In this document: positions 7,221 to 16,270 of the stretch, piece after piece
Layout of the letters: every line of letters begins with the position of its first letter
Position numbering within the stretch: the first letter of the stretch is position 1
Source of the DNA: Cellvibrio polysaccharolyticus
Lineage (GTDB): Bacteria > Pseudomonadota > Gammaproteobacteria > Pseudomonadales > Cellvibrionaceae
Assembly: GCF_015182315.1 (NCBI RefSeq)
Contig: NZ_PRDL01000001.1
Location: 434,001-498,000, forward strand
Direction of reading: 5' to 3'
DNA: 64,000 nt
The notes under the pieces: generated by a model
What the model was told of the DNA's origin: nothing
Databases searched by the model: none
What the model saw: the letters and a program-made list of their open reading frames with translations, nothing else
Position numbers and translations under genes: made by a program

Positions 7221-8378
7221 ATGAGCGTTACAGATATTTCCAGACTCCCTTCCCGTTTCGGTATCGGAGCATTCCTGCTGCTTCCTTTTTTATTCTCTGC
7301 GGGAGCTTTTTTTTACCTCGGTGCTTCTTCCTGGTACTTGCTTCCTTTAATCATCTTGTCTGCGCTCTCTTTTTACGGCGTGCAGTGGCAAATTCAATCG
7401 GCTGCCGAAACCCGACTGGATAAAGACATCGATATTTCTGTAGAGAAGGAACCCTCACAAACCGATGTGGCGGTTGACGAGCTGGCGCGGGTGATGATGC
7501 CCATCTGGGCAACCCAGGTAGAAAGCGCCCGCAGTCAGTCAGAAACCGCAGTCAACGAATTGGTGGCCCGATTTGGTGGGCTCGCTTATGAAGTGGGGCA
7601 ATCCAGCGATGTCGCCCATAGAGTCGTTTCTTCGCTGGAAGATGGTATTGATTCGGTTTTTGGCCGCGCCGATACCGGTTTGCAAACCGTCGTAGAAACG
7701 CTTGAAGCGGTATTAAAGGAGCGCGATGGTTTGCTGCGGCAAATCAATGGCCTTGCAGAATTTGTGGCCGAGCTGAATCGCATGTCGCGCGATGTAGCGA
7801 CTATCGCCGGGCAAACCAATTTGTTGGCATTGAATGCGGCCATTGAAGCCGCGCGAGCCGGTGATCAGGGACGCGGTTTTGCGGTGGTAGCAGGCGAGGT
7901 TCGCAAGTTATCGCAAATGTCGGCGGAAACCGGCCAGGACATGGGCAAAAAAGTCAGCCACATCAGCAGTGCCATCGAAAACGCTGTTGAAGCGGCGCAT
8001 CAATCTCGCGGTCGCGATAATTCCATGATTGATGCCTCCCGCACCACCATCCGCCAGATTCTCGATCAGTTCCGCCAGCACTCCGATAATCTCATCGACT
8101 CTGCCCGCACCCTGCGTACTTCCAATAGCAGTATTCAGTACGAAGTTTCTGACGCAATTGTGCAGTTGCAATTTCAGGATCGCGTCAGCCAGATGCTTTG
8201 TCACGTGCGCGACAACCTTCACGAAGTCAGCGCTGCGGTGCAACAGGGCGACCACAATATTTCCCAACACCTTGAAGCGCTTGAAGCTTCATATGCCATG
8301 GCTGAAGAGCGGCAGGCTCACAGCTCCGGCAATAGCAAGGCGGTGAATGAGCAAGCCGGAGAAATCACCTTTTTTTGA
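7221..8378 (+). CDS. Methyl-accepting chemotaxis protein without a periplasmic sensor domain
   Basis: 385 residues. Two membrane segments (about 14-33 and 38-54) are separated by only a few residues, so there is no periplasmic ligand-binding domain and no HAMP is evident. The rest is cytoplasmic. The MCP signalling tip, TNLLALNAAIEAARAGDQG, is at about 199-217, followed by GFAVVAGEVRKLSQ. After it comes QLQFQDRVSQMLCHV, a motif often seen in MCPs encoded beside a STAS protein. The ATG at 7221 is preferred over an in-frame TTG at 7212. It is the first gene of the che operon (25 bases to cheY) and may sense an intracellular or membrane-state signal through a partner. Confidence 0.9.
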   Translation: MSVTDISRLPSRFGIGAFLLLPFLFSAGAFFYLGASSWYLLPLIILSALSFYGVQWQIQSAAETRLDKDIDISVEKEPSQTDVAVDELARVMMPIWATQVESARSQSETAVNELVARFGGLAYEVGQSSDVAHRVVSSLEDGIDSVFGRADTGLQTVVETLEAVLKERDGLLRQINGLAEFVAELNRMSRDVATIAGQTNLLALNAAIEAARAGDQGRGFAVVAGEVRKLSQMSAETGQDMGKKVSHISSAIENAVEAAHQSRGRDNSMIDASRTTIRQILDQFRQHSDNLIDSARTLRTSNSSIQYEVSDAIVQLQFQDRVSQMLCHVRDNLHEVSAAVQQGDHNISQHLEALEASYAMAEERQAHSSGNSKAVNEQAGEITFF

Positions 8379-8402
8379 CGCCACGATACCAGAGAGAAAT
8401 GT

Positions 8403-8768
8403 ATGGCCAAGACAGTATTAATCGTCGATGACTCTGCGTCTATTCGACAAGTTGTTGCAATTACCCTGAAAAGTGCAGGCTTTGATGTTATCGAAGCTTG
8501 CGATGGCCGTGACGCGCTGGCCAAGCTGAATGGTCAAAGAGTCCATTTGATAATTTCTGACGTGAATATGCCCAATATGGATGGTATTACTTTACTGAAA
8601 GAGCTCAAGGCCAAAGCAGAATACAAATTCACCCCGATTATTATGCTCACCACCGAGTCGGCCGAAGACAAAAAGTCTCAGGGCCAGGCGGCGGGTGCAA
8701 AGGCGTGGATGGTAAAACCATTTCAACCGGCACAAATGCTGGCTGCGGTGAATAAGCTGGTGCCATAA
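8403..8768 (+). CDS. cheY: CheY-type single-domain response regulator
   Basis: 121 residues, one receiver domain. The acidic pocket is VDD (Asp9, Asp10), the phosphorylation site is Asp53 in ISDVNMPNMDG, the switch Thr lies in MLTTES (83-84), and the conserved Lys105 is in MVKPFQP. All active residues are present. It would take phosphate from the CheA encoded downstream. It could be the output regulator of this pathway, acting on the flagellar motor or on another target, or a phosphate sink. GAGAGAAAT precedes the start. Confidence 0.95.
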   Translation: MAKTVLIVDDSASIRQVVAITLKSAGFDVIEACDGRDALAKLNGQRVHLIISDVNMPNMDGITLLKELKAKAEYKFTPIIMLTTESAEDKKSQGQAAGAKAWMVKPFQPAQMLAAVNKLVP

Positions 8769-8792
8769 ACCGAATCGCCAGGAGTCAGGGTG

Positions 8793-9116
8793 ATGGATGA
8801 AACATGTAAGTTTGACGAAGAGAAAGGATTGCTGAGCGTAACCGGTGAACTCACCATTTACCAGGTTGCCAGCGTGTTTGAAGCATTGCGTGATGCCGCT
8901 GCCAGTGGCGCGCTGTGTGAGATTGATTTAACAGGAGTGACAGAAATGGATGGTGCCGGATTGCAGTTGTTGATACAGGCCGAACGCCTGGCCGGCACAC
9001 AGGAAAATCCATCTCTGGTATTGCAGAAAAATACCCTGATTGATGAACTGCAACAACTTACCGGAACCGCTCCGGTAGTTGACACACCAGCGCAAAGTGC
9101 GGAGGTGTTGCAATGA
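8793..9116 (+). CDS. STAS-domain protein of the chemotaxis operon
   Basis: 107 residues forming one STAS domain, the fold of SpoIIAA-type anti-anti-sigma factors. The conserved loop reads EMDGAGLQLL: the Ser phosphorylated in SpoIIAA (DSSG) is Ala here, so Ser phosphorylation at the usual place is not possible. Similar non-phosphorylatable STAS proteins sit between cheY and cheA in many proteobacterial clusters. The ATG at 8793 follows CAGGAGTCAGG; a GTG directly before it is the alternative start. It overlaps cheA by 4 bases, indicating translational coupling. Its role in chemotaxis is not established. Confidence 0.88.
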   Translation: MDETCKFDEEKGLLSVTGELTIYQVASVFEALRDAAASGALCEIDLTGVTEMDGAGLQLLIQAERLAGTQENPSLVLQKNTLIDELQQLTGTAPVVDTPAQSAEVLQ

Positions 9117-11317
9117 ATCTCGACCAGGTATTACAGACATTTTACGACGAAAGTCGCGAACTGCTGGTCGATATGGAAATCATCCTGCTTGATCTGGAGT
9201 TTCACCCCGAAGACCGCGAACTGAAAAATGCGCTCTTCCGCTGCGTTCATACCATCAAAGGTTCTTCCGGCATGTTTGGCTTCGACCACGTGGTTGGCTT
9301 CACGCATGTGGTAGAAAATATTCTCGACCGATTGCGCGCTGATGACCTTGAGTACAGCCGCGATCTGGCGCAACTGCTGCTGCAAAGCCGTGACCATATC
9401 AAGAATCTGGTTGACGCGGATCAGAATGCTATTTCCATGGAAATGAAAACGCACGAAGCGCAATTGCTGGGCGGATTGGAAGCTTATCATCAGGTATCCA
9501 CTGACACGCAATCCGGGCCTGCTGAGGTAGCACCGGCAGCCGTCAACAGTGAACCGGCTGTAGACGGTAGCAAGCTGTGGCATATATCGCTGCGTTTTGA
9601 TGGCGATGTTTTCCGGCATGGCATGGACCCGTTGGGTTTTATCCGCTTTTTGCAAACCGCCGGCGAGATTGTGTCTTTGCACACGCTGACCCGAAGCTTG
9701 CCCGACCTGGCAGACATGGACCCGGAAAGCTGTTACCTGGGGTTCGAGATTACGCTGGATTCTTCGGCATCCCTTGACGACATTCGGGCCATTTTTGAAT
9801 TTGTCGAAACCCTGTGTGAAATTACCATTATCGCTCCTGGCGCTGCCCTCGGCGTTTATAACCAGTGGCTGGAAAAATTTGCCGACGACGAACGCGAAGA
9901 ATTAATTGATTGGTTGCTGCAAGACGGCGAAATATCCGGCCAGCAACACAGTGCATTAAAGAGCGGCGATATCGAGCTATGGGTTAATGACCCGGTGGCT
10001 AATGAACAGGGCGCCAATGACAGCATCGCAAGTACCGCTGAAGATGTATTGGTGAATTTATCCGAACTGCGATCCGACGCTTCCGCCGATAAAGCCTCGG
10101 CACCCCGCGATGCTTCTGCATCCCGCACGCAATACATTCGTGTGCCTGCCGACAAACTCGACCAGTTGATCAGCCTGGTGGGTGAGCTGGTTATTTCATC
10201 CTCCTCGGTGGTGGTTAACGCGGTTAAAGGTGGCGACAAGGATACCCGCGAAGCGGCAGCGAATATGTCCTTGCTGGTAGATGACATTCGCGATGCCGCG
10301 CTGGATTTACGCATGGTGCCTATTGGCGAATGCTTCCAACGTTTTCAGCGCATTGTTCGCGACGTGTCGGATGAACTGGGCAAAGATATTTACCTGTCTA
10401 TTCACGGCGCCGACACCGAGCTGGATAAAAGCCTGGTAGAAAAAATCACTGACCCCTTAACGCATCTGGTACGCAACGCTTGCGATCATGGCCTTGAGAA
10501 TGCTGAAAAGCGTCTTTCTCGCGGAAAAATTGCACAAGGCACATTACGGCTCAATGCCTACCACCAGGCAAGCCATGTGGTAATTGAGATCAGCGATGAT
10601 GGTAACGGGCTCGACCGTGAGCGTATTCGTAGCAAAGCGCTGGAGAAAGGATTGATTCATGCGGATCAAGTACTTTCTGATCAGGAAATTTTCAATCTGA
10701 TTTTTGAGCCGGGGTTTTCTACCGCTGAAAAGGTAACCAACCTGTCGGGTCGCGGTGTGGGCATGGATGTGGTGAAAAAATCCATTCAGGCACTGCGGGG
10801 CAGCATAGAAGTGTTATCAGAGCCAGGTGAAGGTAGCACCTTTAGGCTGCGCCTGCCCTTAACCCTGGCGATTATCGACGGGTTTGTGGCTTCGGTAGGA
10901 AAAGCGGTTTACGTCATTCCGTTGGAAGCGGTGGTTGAGTGTATTGAGTTTCCCCTCGAAGAGCAGTTGGAAGCCTCAAAGCATCAGTTCATTAATTTAC
11001 GGGGCGAGGTGCTGCCTTTTATACCGCTGCACGAATACTTCCAGGTGCCGGGCTATGCCCAGGGCCGTCGCCAAAATATTGTTGTAGTAAACCATAGCGG
11101 TAAAAAAGTCGGTCTGGTGGTAGACGAGCTTCATGGCGAACACCAAACCGTTATCAAGCCGCTGGGAAAATTGTTCGCACACCTGCAGGGTTTGGCAGGA
11201 TCAACCATTATGGGCAATGGCCAGGTTGCACTGGTATTGGACGTGGCTGCGTTGATCCAGCAGGTTTCCATTGTGGAAGAAGATAAGTTTTCCAGTAAGC
11301 GTAAGCAGTTCCATTAA
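9113..11317 (+). CDS. cheA: Chemotaxis histidine kinase CheA
   Basis: 734 residues with full domain order. The HPt domain has phospho-acceptor His46 in FRCVHTIKGSSGMFG. A long middle region of about 160-310 includes a repeated FDG/LGF-type segment that may be the response-regulator docking domain. Then come the dimerisation helix (DKLDQLISLVGELV), the HATPase domain with the N-box LVRNACDHGLEN near 455, the G-box DDGNGLDRE, GVGMDVVKKS and EPGEGSTFRLRLPL, and a C-terminal CheW-like domain of about 590-725. It phosphorylates CheY and CheB in response to receptors. It starts inside the end of the STAS gene (ATGA overlap). Confidence 0.96.
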   Translation: MNLDQVLQTFYDESRELLVDMEIILLDLEFHPEDRELKNALFRCVHTIKGSSGMFGFDHVVGFTHVVENILDRLRADDLEYSRDLAQLLLQSRDHIKNLVDADQNAISMEMKTHEAQLLGGLEAYHQVSTDTQSGPAEVAPAAVNSEPAVDGSKLWHISLRFDGDVFRHGMDPLGFIRFLQTAGEIVSLHTLTRSLPDLADMDPESCYLGFEITLDSSASLDDIRAIFEFVETLCEITIIAPGAALGVYNQWLEKFADDEREELIDWLLQDGEISGQQHSALKSGDIELWVNDPVANEQGANDSIASTAEDVLVNLSELRSDASADKASAPRDASASRTQYIRVPADKLDQLISLVGELVISSSSVVVNAVKGGDKDTREAAANMSLLVDDIRDAALDLRMVPIGECFQRFQRIVRDVSDELGKDIYLSIHGADTELDKSLVEKITDPLTHLVRNACDHGLENAEKRLSRGKIAQGTLRLNAYHQASHVVIEISDDGNGLDRERIRSKALEKGLIHADQVLSDQEIFNLIFEPGFSTAEKVTNLSGRGVGMDVVKKSIQALRGSIEVLSEPGEGSTFRLRLPLTLAIIDGFVASVGKAVYVIPLEAVVECIEFPLEEQLEASKHQFINLRGEVLPFIPLHEYFQVPGYAQGRRQNIVVVNHSGKKVGLVVDELHGEHQTVIKPLGKLFAHLQGLAGSTIMGNGQVALVLDVAALIQQVSIVEEDKFSSKRKQFH

Positions 11318-11358
11318 GTTTTCTAATTTTTGTAACCACATTTTTTGAGTAAACGGAT

Positions 11359-12978
11359 ATGTTAAAAAATATGAAGATCGGTATGCGACTGGGCATTGCC
11401 TTCGCCGCTGTGCTGGTAATTTTTATGATTGTGGGAACGATTGCCGTCAATCGTTTTCAGGCTGTTGATGATGTGGTGGAAGACCTCACTGGAAAATTTA
11501 GTGAGCGCCTGTCGTTAGCTAACGATTGGACAGATATAAATAACATCAATACTGCATCAACATTGTCACTGTTTATTTCCGATGCGCAACAGCAGCAATT
11601 ATTGCGTTCGAATATGGCAAAACAAAGCGAAATACTTAACAAGCATATACAACGACTTGATGAGTTAATTGAACTGCCGGAAGCTCGTCAACTGTTTGAC
11701 CAAATTCTTGCGGCGCGTGTTGCCTATAGTGCTGACCGTAGAATAATGATGGAGATGTTGGAATCGGGAGACCAATTGGGCGGGGTAGAACATTGGTTGG
11801 GAAGTACACAACCTCTGCTTGATACCTATCAATTATCCATTCGTAACCTTACCGAATATTTTGAGGCACGCACTAAATATTGGGGTGAGTATACAGAAGA
11901 GCTTATCAAATCAGCGATCAACCAAATTATTGTTCTGCTAATTGTTGCGCTGTTGGTGGGTGTCGCTTTCGCCTGGTTTATCACCATCAGCATTGTACGC
12001 CCATTGAACATTGCATTGACCACTGCAGAATCCATTGCCGATGGCGACCTGAGTGTAAAAATTGAAAATAACGCCACCGACGAAACCGGTAAATTGCTTG
12101 ATGCCATGCGTAATATGACCAGCAAATTGGCTCAGGTTATTGCTGAAGTGCGCGGTGGCGCCGACAACCTGGCCTCGGCATCCGAGCAGGTAAGTTCTAC
12201 CAGCCAATCATTGTCGCAAGCTGCCAGTGAGCAAGCTGCCAGTGTGGAAGAAACGTCTGCCTCCATGGAGCAGATGACCGCCTCTATTGAACAGAACACC
12301 GGCAATGCGCGCATTACCGACGGCATGGCAACCAAAGCAGCGCGTGAAGCGGGTGAAGGTGGTGAAGCGGTTGCGCAAACCGTGCAAGCCATGAAAAGCA
12401 TTGCCCAGAAAATCAGCATTATTGATGACATCGCTTACCAGACCAACCTGCTGGCCCTGAACGCGGCAATTGAAGCAGCACGTGCCGGTGAACACGGTAA
12501 AGGTTTTGCGGTAGTGGCGGCGGAAGTTCGCAAGCTGGCAGAACGCAGCCAGGTTGCCGCCCAGGAAATCAGCGAAGTTGCCGACTCTTCCGTAGCCCTG
12601 GCAGAACGCGCTGGCAAGCTGTTGGGAGAAATCGTCCCGTCTATTCAAAAAACCTCTGATCTGGTGCAGGAAATTGCCGCAGCGTCTACCGAGCAGTCTG
12701 CCGGTGTGGGGCAAATTAACAGCGCTATGGAACAGTTGAACCAGCTTACCCAACAGAATGCCTCTGCCTCGGAAGAACTGGCGGCAACCTCGGAAGAGAT
12801 GTCTTCACAAGCTGAGCAGTTACAACAGTCTATCGCCTTCTTCAATATTGGTGACCAGCAATTGGCCAGTGCCGTATCGCACAAAGGCAACTCGCCGAGA
12901 ACGCCGGTAAGCGCTCGTAAATCCGCATCACTGGCCGGCTCCAAGGGTCTGGATGAAAATGCGTTTGTGAAATTCTAG
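11359..12978 (+). CDS. Methyl-accepting chemotaxis protein with four-helix-type periplasmic domain
   Basis: 539 residues. Membrane segment 1 is at about 10-29. The periplasmic sensor of about 30-188 is helical, Gln/Leu-rich and resembles the four-helix-bundle MCP class. Membrane segment 2 is at about 190-212, followed by HAMP (VRPLNIALTTAESIADGDLSV). The signalling tip TNLLALNAAIEAARAGEHG is followed by GFAVVAAEVRKLAERS. Gln/Glu/Ala-rich methylation helices flank the tip (ASSEQ-type motifs). The C-terminus ends ENAFVKF and lacks the NWETF-like pentapeptide that tethers CheR in enteric receptors. The ligand is unknown. It lies between cheA and cheW. Confidence 0.94.
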   Translation: MLKNMKIGMRLGIAFAAVLVIFMIVGTIAVNRFQAVDDVVEDLTGKFSERLSLANDWTDINNINTASTLSLFISDAQQQQLLRSNMAKQSEILNKHIQRLDELIELPEARQLFDQILAARVAYSADRRIMMEMLESGDQLGGVEHWLGSTQPLLDTYQLSIRNLTEYFEARTKYWGEYTEELIKSAINQIIVLLIVALLVGVAFAWFITISIVRPLNIALTTAESIADGDLSVKIENNATDETGKLLDAMRNMTSKLAQVIAEVRGGADNLASASEQVSSTSQSLSQAASEQAASVEETSASMEQMTASIEQNTGNARITDGMATKAAREAGEGGEAVAQTVQAMKSIAQKISIIDDIAYQTNLLALNAAIEAARAGEHGKGFAVVAAEVRKLAERSQVAAQEISEVADSSVALAERAGKLLGEIVPSIQKTSDLVQEIAAASTEQSAGVGQINSAMEQLNQLTQQNASASEELAATSEEMSSQAEQLQQSIAFFNIGDQQLASAVSHKGNSPRTPVSARKSASLAGSKGLDENAFVKF

Positions 12979-12988
12979 AGGCGCGGGT

Positions 12989-13534
12989 ATGAACCATTCT
13001 GTAAAAAAATCTGCAGAAAAAACGGGAGAACCCTCGCAGGGTTCTCACCATGAACAATACCTGACCTTTCGTTTGTCCAAGGAAATGTTTGCTATCGGCA
13101 TTCTGGGCATTCGGGAAATTATGGAATATGGCGAATTGACCAGCGTGCCGATGATGCCGACCTTCGTGCGCGGCGTCATCAATCTGCGCGGCAGCGTAGT
13201 GCCGGTGATTGACCTTGCTGCCCGTTTCGGGCGTGAGCAAAGTGAAATTAACCGCCGTAGCTGTATTGTTATTTTCGAGATCGAAGGTGCGGAAGGCCGC
13301 CAGGAAATCGGGGTTATCGTTGACGAAGTTTCCGAAGTGCTGGAAATTGCCAATGCCGATATCGAACCGCCACCGGGTTTCGGTGCGCGTATTCGTCCGG
13401 ACTTTATTGCCGGCATGGGCAAGGTTGGGCAGCGCTTTGTCATTATTCTCGATATGCAACAGGTCGTCGACGTAGAAGAGATGGCAGAACTTGCCCAGTT
13501 GCAGGATGACTCTGCCGACCTGCTGGAAGAATAG
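12989..13534 (+). CDS. cheW: Chemotaxis adaptor CheW
   Basis: 181 residues with one CheW domain from about 24 to 165: YLTFRLSKEMFAIGI, REIMEYGELTSVPMMP, VRGVINLRGSVVPVIDL and GVIVDEVSEVLEI are all canonical. It couples receptors to CheA. The first 20 residues are a Lys/Ser/Glu-rich extension and the tail is acidic (VEEMAELAQLQDDSADLLEE), somewhat longer than minimal CheW. The gene follows the MCP stop by 10 bases. The next gene starts 5 bases after its stop. Confidence 0.96.
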   Translation: MNHSVKKSAEKTGEPSQGSHHEQYLTFRLSKEMFAIGILGIREIMEYGELTSVPMMPTFVRGVINLRGSVVPVIDLAARFGREQSEINRRSCIVIFEIEGAEGRQEIGVIVDEVSEVLEIANADIEPPPGFGARIRPDFIAGMGKVGQRFVIILDMQQVVDVEEMAELAQLQDDSADLLEE

Positions 13535-13538
13535 TATC

Positions 13539-14360
13539 GTGATTCAGGCTGCCTTGACTCAACCGGTGCTCGACGATAAATCCTTTCAGGGTTTTCAATC
13601 ACTGATCTTTGCTGCGGCGGGTATCCATTTATCGGATGCCAAACGCAGCATGGTAGCGGGCCGTTTGGCCAAGCGTTTGAAAATTCTCGGGCAGTCGGAT
13701 TACCGCACTTATCTGGAGCGCATCAAGCGCGATCCGGTCGAGCACCAGCTCGCGGTTAATTTACTGACCACTAACGAAACCTGGTTCTTTCGCGAATCAA
13801 AGCATTTTGATTTTTTGCGCAACCATATTTTGCCGAACCTTTCCAGCAGTGCGCCCTGTCGTATCTGGAGTGCTGCCTGTTCAAGCGGTGAAGAACCCTA
13901 TAGCATTGCCATGCTGCTGGACGACTATTTTGGTAGCAGCAGTGATTGGCAGATCAGCGCGTCGGATATCAGTACCCGCGTGCTCGAAGCGGCAAGCCAG
14001 GGGCATTACCCGCTGGCGCGTGCCGAGCATATTCCCGAGGCCTGGCTCAAGCGTTACTGCTTGCGAGGCACCGGCGAATACGATGGCTCCTTTTTAATGA
14101 ACAGAAGTTTGCGTTCACGTATTCATTTCTGTCAGAAAAATCTGGATAATCTCGAAACGTTCTCCAAGCCTTTCGATGTTGTTTTTTTGCGCAATGTGCT
14201 GATTTACTTCAGTCCTGAAACCAAACGCAAAGTGGTTGCGGCAGTGCTGTCCCAATTAAAACCCGGTGGGATTTTGATGGTGGGGCACTCGGAAACTCTC
14301 AATGGACTAAGTACCAGTGTGCAAACGCTGGCCCCCTCAATTTATAGAAAAACCGGTTAA
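13539..14360 (+). CDS. cheR: Chemotaxis protein methyltransferase CheR
   Basis: 273 residues from a GTG at 13539. This start is chosen because GGAAGA lies about 9 bases upstream and because the alternative at 13491 overlaps the cheW end by 44 bases. The N-terminal helical domain (about 15-80) is followed by the SAM-binding methyltransferase domain: TNETWFFRESKHF, then RIWSAACSSGEEPYSIAM, SASDISTRVLEAA and FDVVFLRNVLIYF. It methylates glutamates of MCPs for adaptation, opposed by CheB. Confidence 0.95.
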   Translation: MIQAALTQPVLDDKSFQGFQSLIFAAAGIHLSDAKRSMVAGRLAKRLKILGQSDYRTYLERIKRDPVEHQLAVNLLTTNETWFFRESKHFDFLRNHILPNLSSSAPCRIWSAACSSGEEPYSIAMLLDDYFGSSSDWQISASDISTRVLEAASQGHYPLARAEHIPEAWLKRYCLRGTGEYDGSFLMNRSLRSRIHFCQKNLDNLETFSKPFDVVFLRNVLIYFSPETKRKVVAAVLSQLKPGGILMVGHSETLNGLSTSVQTLAPSIYRKTG

Positions 14361-14367
14361 CTCCATC

Positions 14368-14868
14368 TTGACCCTGAATGATATCTATTTGAAACCTGGC
14401 GAATGGTTCTTTGGTGGTGCCAACACCAAAGTGCGCACCACGCTGGGTTCCTGTATTGCTTTTACTTTCTGGCACCGCGAGCGCCAGGCGGGTGGTATGT
14501 GTCACTACATGCTGCCGGATCGCGCGCGCCTGACGGCTAATGGACAATCGTTGGATGGGCGTTATGCCAACGAGGCACTTACGCTGATTGACAGTGCGAT
14601 TACCAAACAGGGCGGTCGCATACGCGATTACCAAATTAAAATTTTTGGTGGTGCCAGTATGTTCGTGGTGCGCAATGACCGCGATCAGGTGTCTACTCGC
14701 AATATCGCCACCGCGTGGCAATTGGCCGAGCATTACCGGTTGAGCGTGTCCGCACACGATCTCGGTGGTTCGGTGTACCGCCAGTTGATTTTTGATATCA
14801 ACAGCGGCGATGTATTTATGAAAAAAGGCGTTGCAGCGCCCACTTTCCAATATCCGGAGATAGGTTGA
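14368..14868 (+). CDS. cheD: Chemoreceptor glutamine deamidase CheD
   Basis: About 166 residues. The family signature is clear: IYLKPGEWFFGG, TTLGSCIAFTFW with the catalytic Cys in GSC, and GGMCHYMLP with the catalytic His, followed later by KIFGGASMF. The true start is uncertain. An in-frame GTG at 14317 would overlap cheR by 44 bases, while the TTG at 14368 lies 8 bases after the cheR stop and gives an N-terminus that starts just before the conserved domain. No strong ribosome site supports either. CheD deamidates receptor glutamines to glutamates. Its stop overlaps the cheB start. Confidence 0.9.
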   Translation: MTLNDIYLKPGEWFFGGANTKVRTTLGSCIAFTFWHRERQAGGMCHYMLPDRARLTANGQSLDGRYANEALTLIDSAITKQGGRIRDYQIKIFGGASMFVVRNDRDQVSTRNIATAWQLAEHYRLSVSAHDLGGSVYRQLIFDINSGDVFMKKGVAAPTFQYPEIG

Positions 14869-15947
14869 TGCCAACCGATATTAACGTGCTGATCGTTGAC
14901 GATTCGGCCGTAGTGCGTCAGGTATTTGGGGAAATTATCAATCAGGCCAGCGGCTTGCATTTGATGGCGGTTGCGTCCGATCCGGTATTTGCGTTACAAA
15001 AAATGGCTGTGTCCTGGCCGGACGTGATTATTCTGGATGTGGAAATGCCGCGCATGGACGGTATTACCTTCCTTAAAAAAATTATGGCAGAGCGCCCGAC
15101 GCCGGTCATTATCTGCTCCACCTTGACTACCCGCGGTGCCGAAACCTCTTTACAGGCACTGGCGGCCGGCGCGGTAGAAGTGTTGGCCAAACCGACCATC
15201 GGTTTGAAAGATTTTCTCACCGAAAGTGCTGCGCATCTGGTGCGCGTGATCAAGACGGCGGCTCAGGCGAACATGCAGTTGCTGGCCAAAACGCAACGCG
15301 CGCCGGTAACACCGTCAACGGCAAAAGTTGCTCCGTCGGCAACCTCTGCGGCGCTTGCCAGCCGCAAAGCGGTGGCGCCATTAGGAAAAATTATCGCTTG
15401 TGGCACCTCCACCGGTGGTACGCGCGCGTTGGAAGTTATTCTCACCGGTTTGCCTGAAAACTGTCCGGGCATGGTGGTGGTGCAGCATATGCCGGAGAAA
15501 TTTACAGCCGCGTTTGCCGCGCGGCTGGATCGTATGTGTCATTGTGAAGTGCGTGAAGCGTGCGATGGCGATGCGGTGTTGCCCGGGCGTGTATTGATTG
15601 CACCCGGTGGCAAACACATGCAATTGAAGCGGCAGGGCACGCAATACTGTGTGCGAATTTTTGATGGCCCCCCGGTCAATCGCCATCGCCCCTCGGTGGA
15701 TGTATTGTTTCGTTCGGTGGCCCAGGTGGCCGGTAGCATCGCAACCGGCATCATCATGACCGGCATGGGTGATGACGGTGCAGCAGGTTTGTTAACCATG
15801 CGTGAAGCGGGCAGCTATACCATTGCTCAGGATCAGCAAAGTTCTGTGGTATTTGGTATGCCAAAAATGGCCATTGAACGCGGCGCTGCGTGTGAGGTGA
15901 TGTCGCTGTCTGCCATTGCTACCTGGTTGGCTGGTGAAACCGTCTGA
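14868..15947 (+). CDS. cheB: Chemotaxis response regulator methylesterase CheB
   Basis: 359 residues. The N-terminal receiver has VDD at 10-12 and the phospho-Asp57 in ILDVEMPRMDG. An Ala/Thr/Pro-rich linker (about 140-170) leads to the methylesterase domain with the Ser-His-Asp triad region: CGTSTGGT (Ser181), VVQHMPEKF (His207) and GMGDDGAAG (Asp302-303). It removes methyl groups from MCPs when phosphorylated by CheA. The ATG shares one base with the cheD stop, and CCGGAGATAGG precedes it. It is the last gene of the operon. Confidence 0.96.
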   Translation: MPTDINVLIVDDSAVVRQVFGEIINQASGLHLMAVASDPVFALQKMAVSWPDVIILDVEMPRMDGITFLKKIMAERPTPVIICSTLTTRGAETSLQALAAGAVEVLAKPTIGLKDFLTESAAHLVRVIKTAAQANMQLLAKTQRAPVTPSTAKVAPSATSAALASRKAVAPLGKIIACGTSTGGTRALEVILTGLPENCPGMVVVQHMPEKFTAAFAARLDRMCHCEVREACDGDAVLPGRVLIAPGGKHMQLKRQGTQYCVRIFDGPPVNRHRPSVDVLFRSVAQVAGSIATGIIMTGMGDDGAAGLLTMREAGSYTIAQDQQSSVVFGMPKMAIERGAACEVMSLSAIATWLAGETV

Positions 15948-16270
15948 TTCTTCCAGGATTCAAACGCACATCACACGGATTTTTTTAAAGCATGGTATTT
16001 TTTATGCCGAAAAATTTCTAATAAAAAGTCAGTCGTATTCGTAAGATCAGGTAAGTCATTCATCGCTATCAACTTGCCATTATTTTTCTTCGGAGCAACG
16101 CTTTTTAACAATCAGGTGGCCTGGCGATAACTATAGTTATTGCATCAGGCCTTTCTGTTAATAAAAACTTCAGGGTGAGAGAGTCCGTATTCCGGAGAGA
16201 GTAACGGGGTGAACTGTCGTTCTGACGGCGTACCGGTTGTGTGCACGCGGACAAAAGGATAGTAAATTCA
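15948..16270. other. Intergenic region between cheB and the NarL-type regulator
   Basis: About 320 bases with no supportable gene. The main structure is the nested dyad at 16118-16151, listed separately. A short run of seven T (15980-15986) occurs soon after cheB without a clear stem before it. The promoter of the downstream regulator is expected after 16151. Confidence 0.45.
16118..16151. repeat. Nested dyad with a 14-bp perfect palindrome
   Basis: GGCCTG (16118-16123) and CAGGCC (16146-16151) enclose the perfect palindrome ATAACTATAGTTAT (16127-16140). As RNA it forms a hairpin followed by TTTCTGTT, so it could terminate the che operon. As DNA the palindrome has the size of a NarL/LuxR-type dimer site, and it lies about 130 bases upstream of such a regulator's gene. 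Confidence 0.5.

Noticed and set aside
14317..14367. Longer cheD start (GTG at 14317)
   Set aside because: It would overlap cheR by 44 bases and add residues outside the conserved domain; still possible, since neither start has a strong ribosome site.
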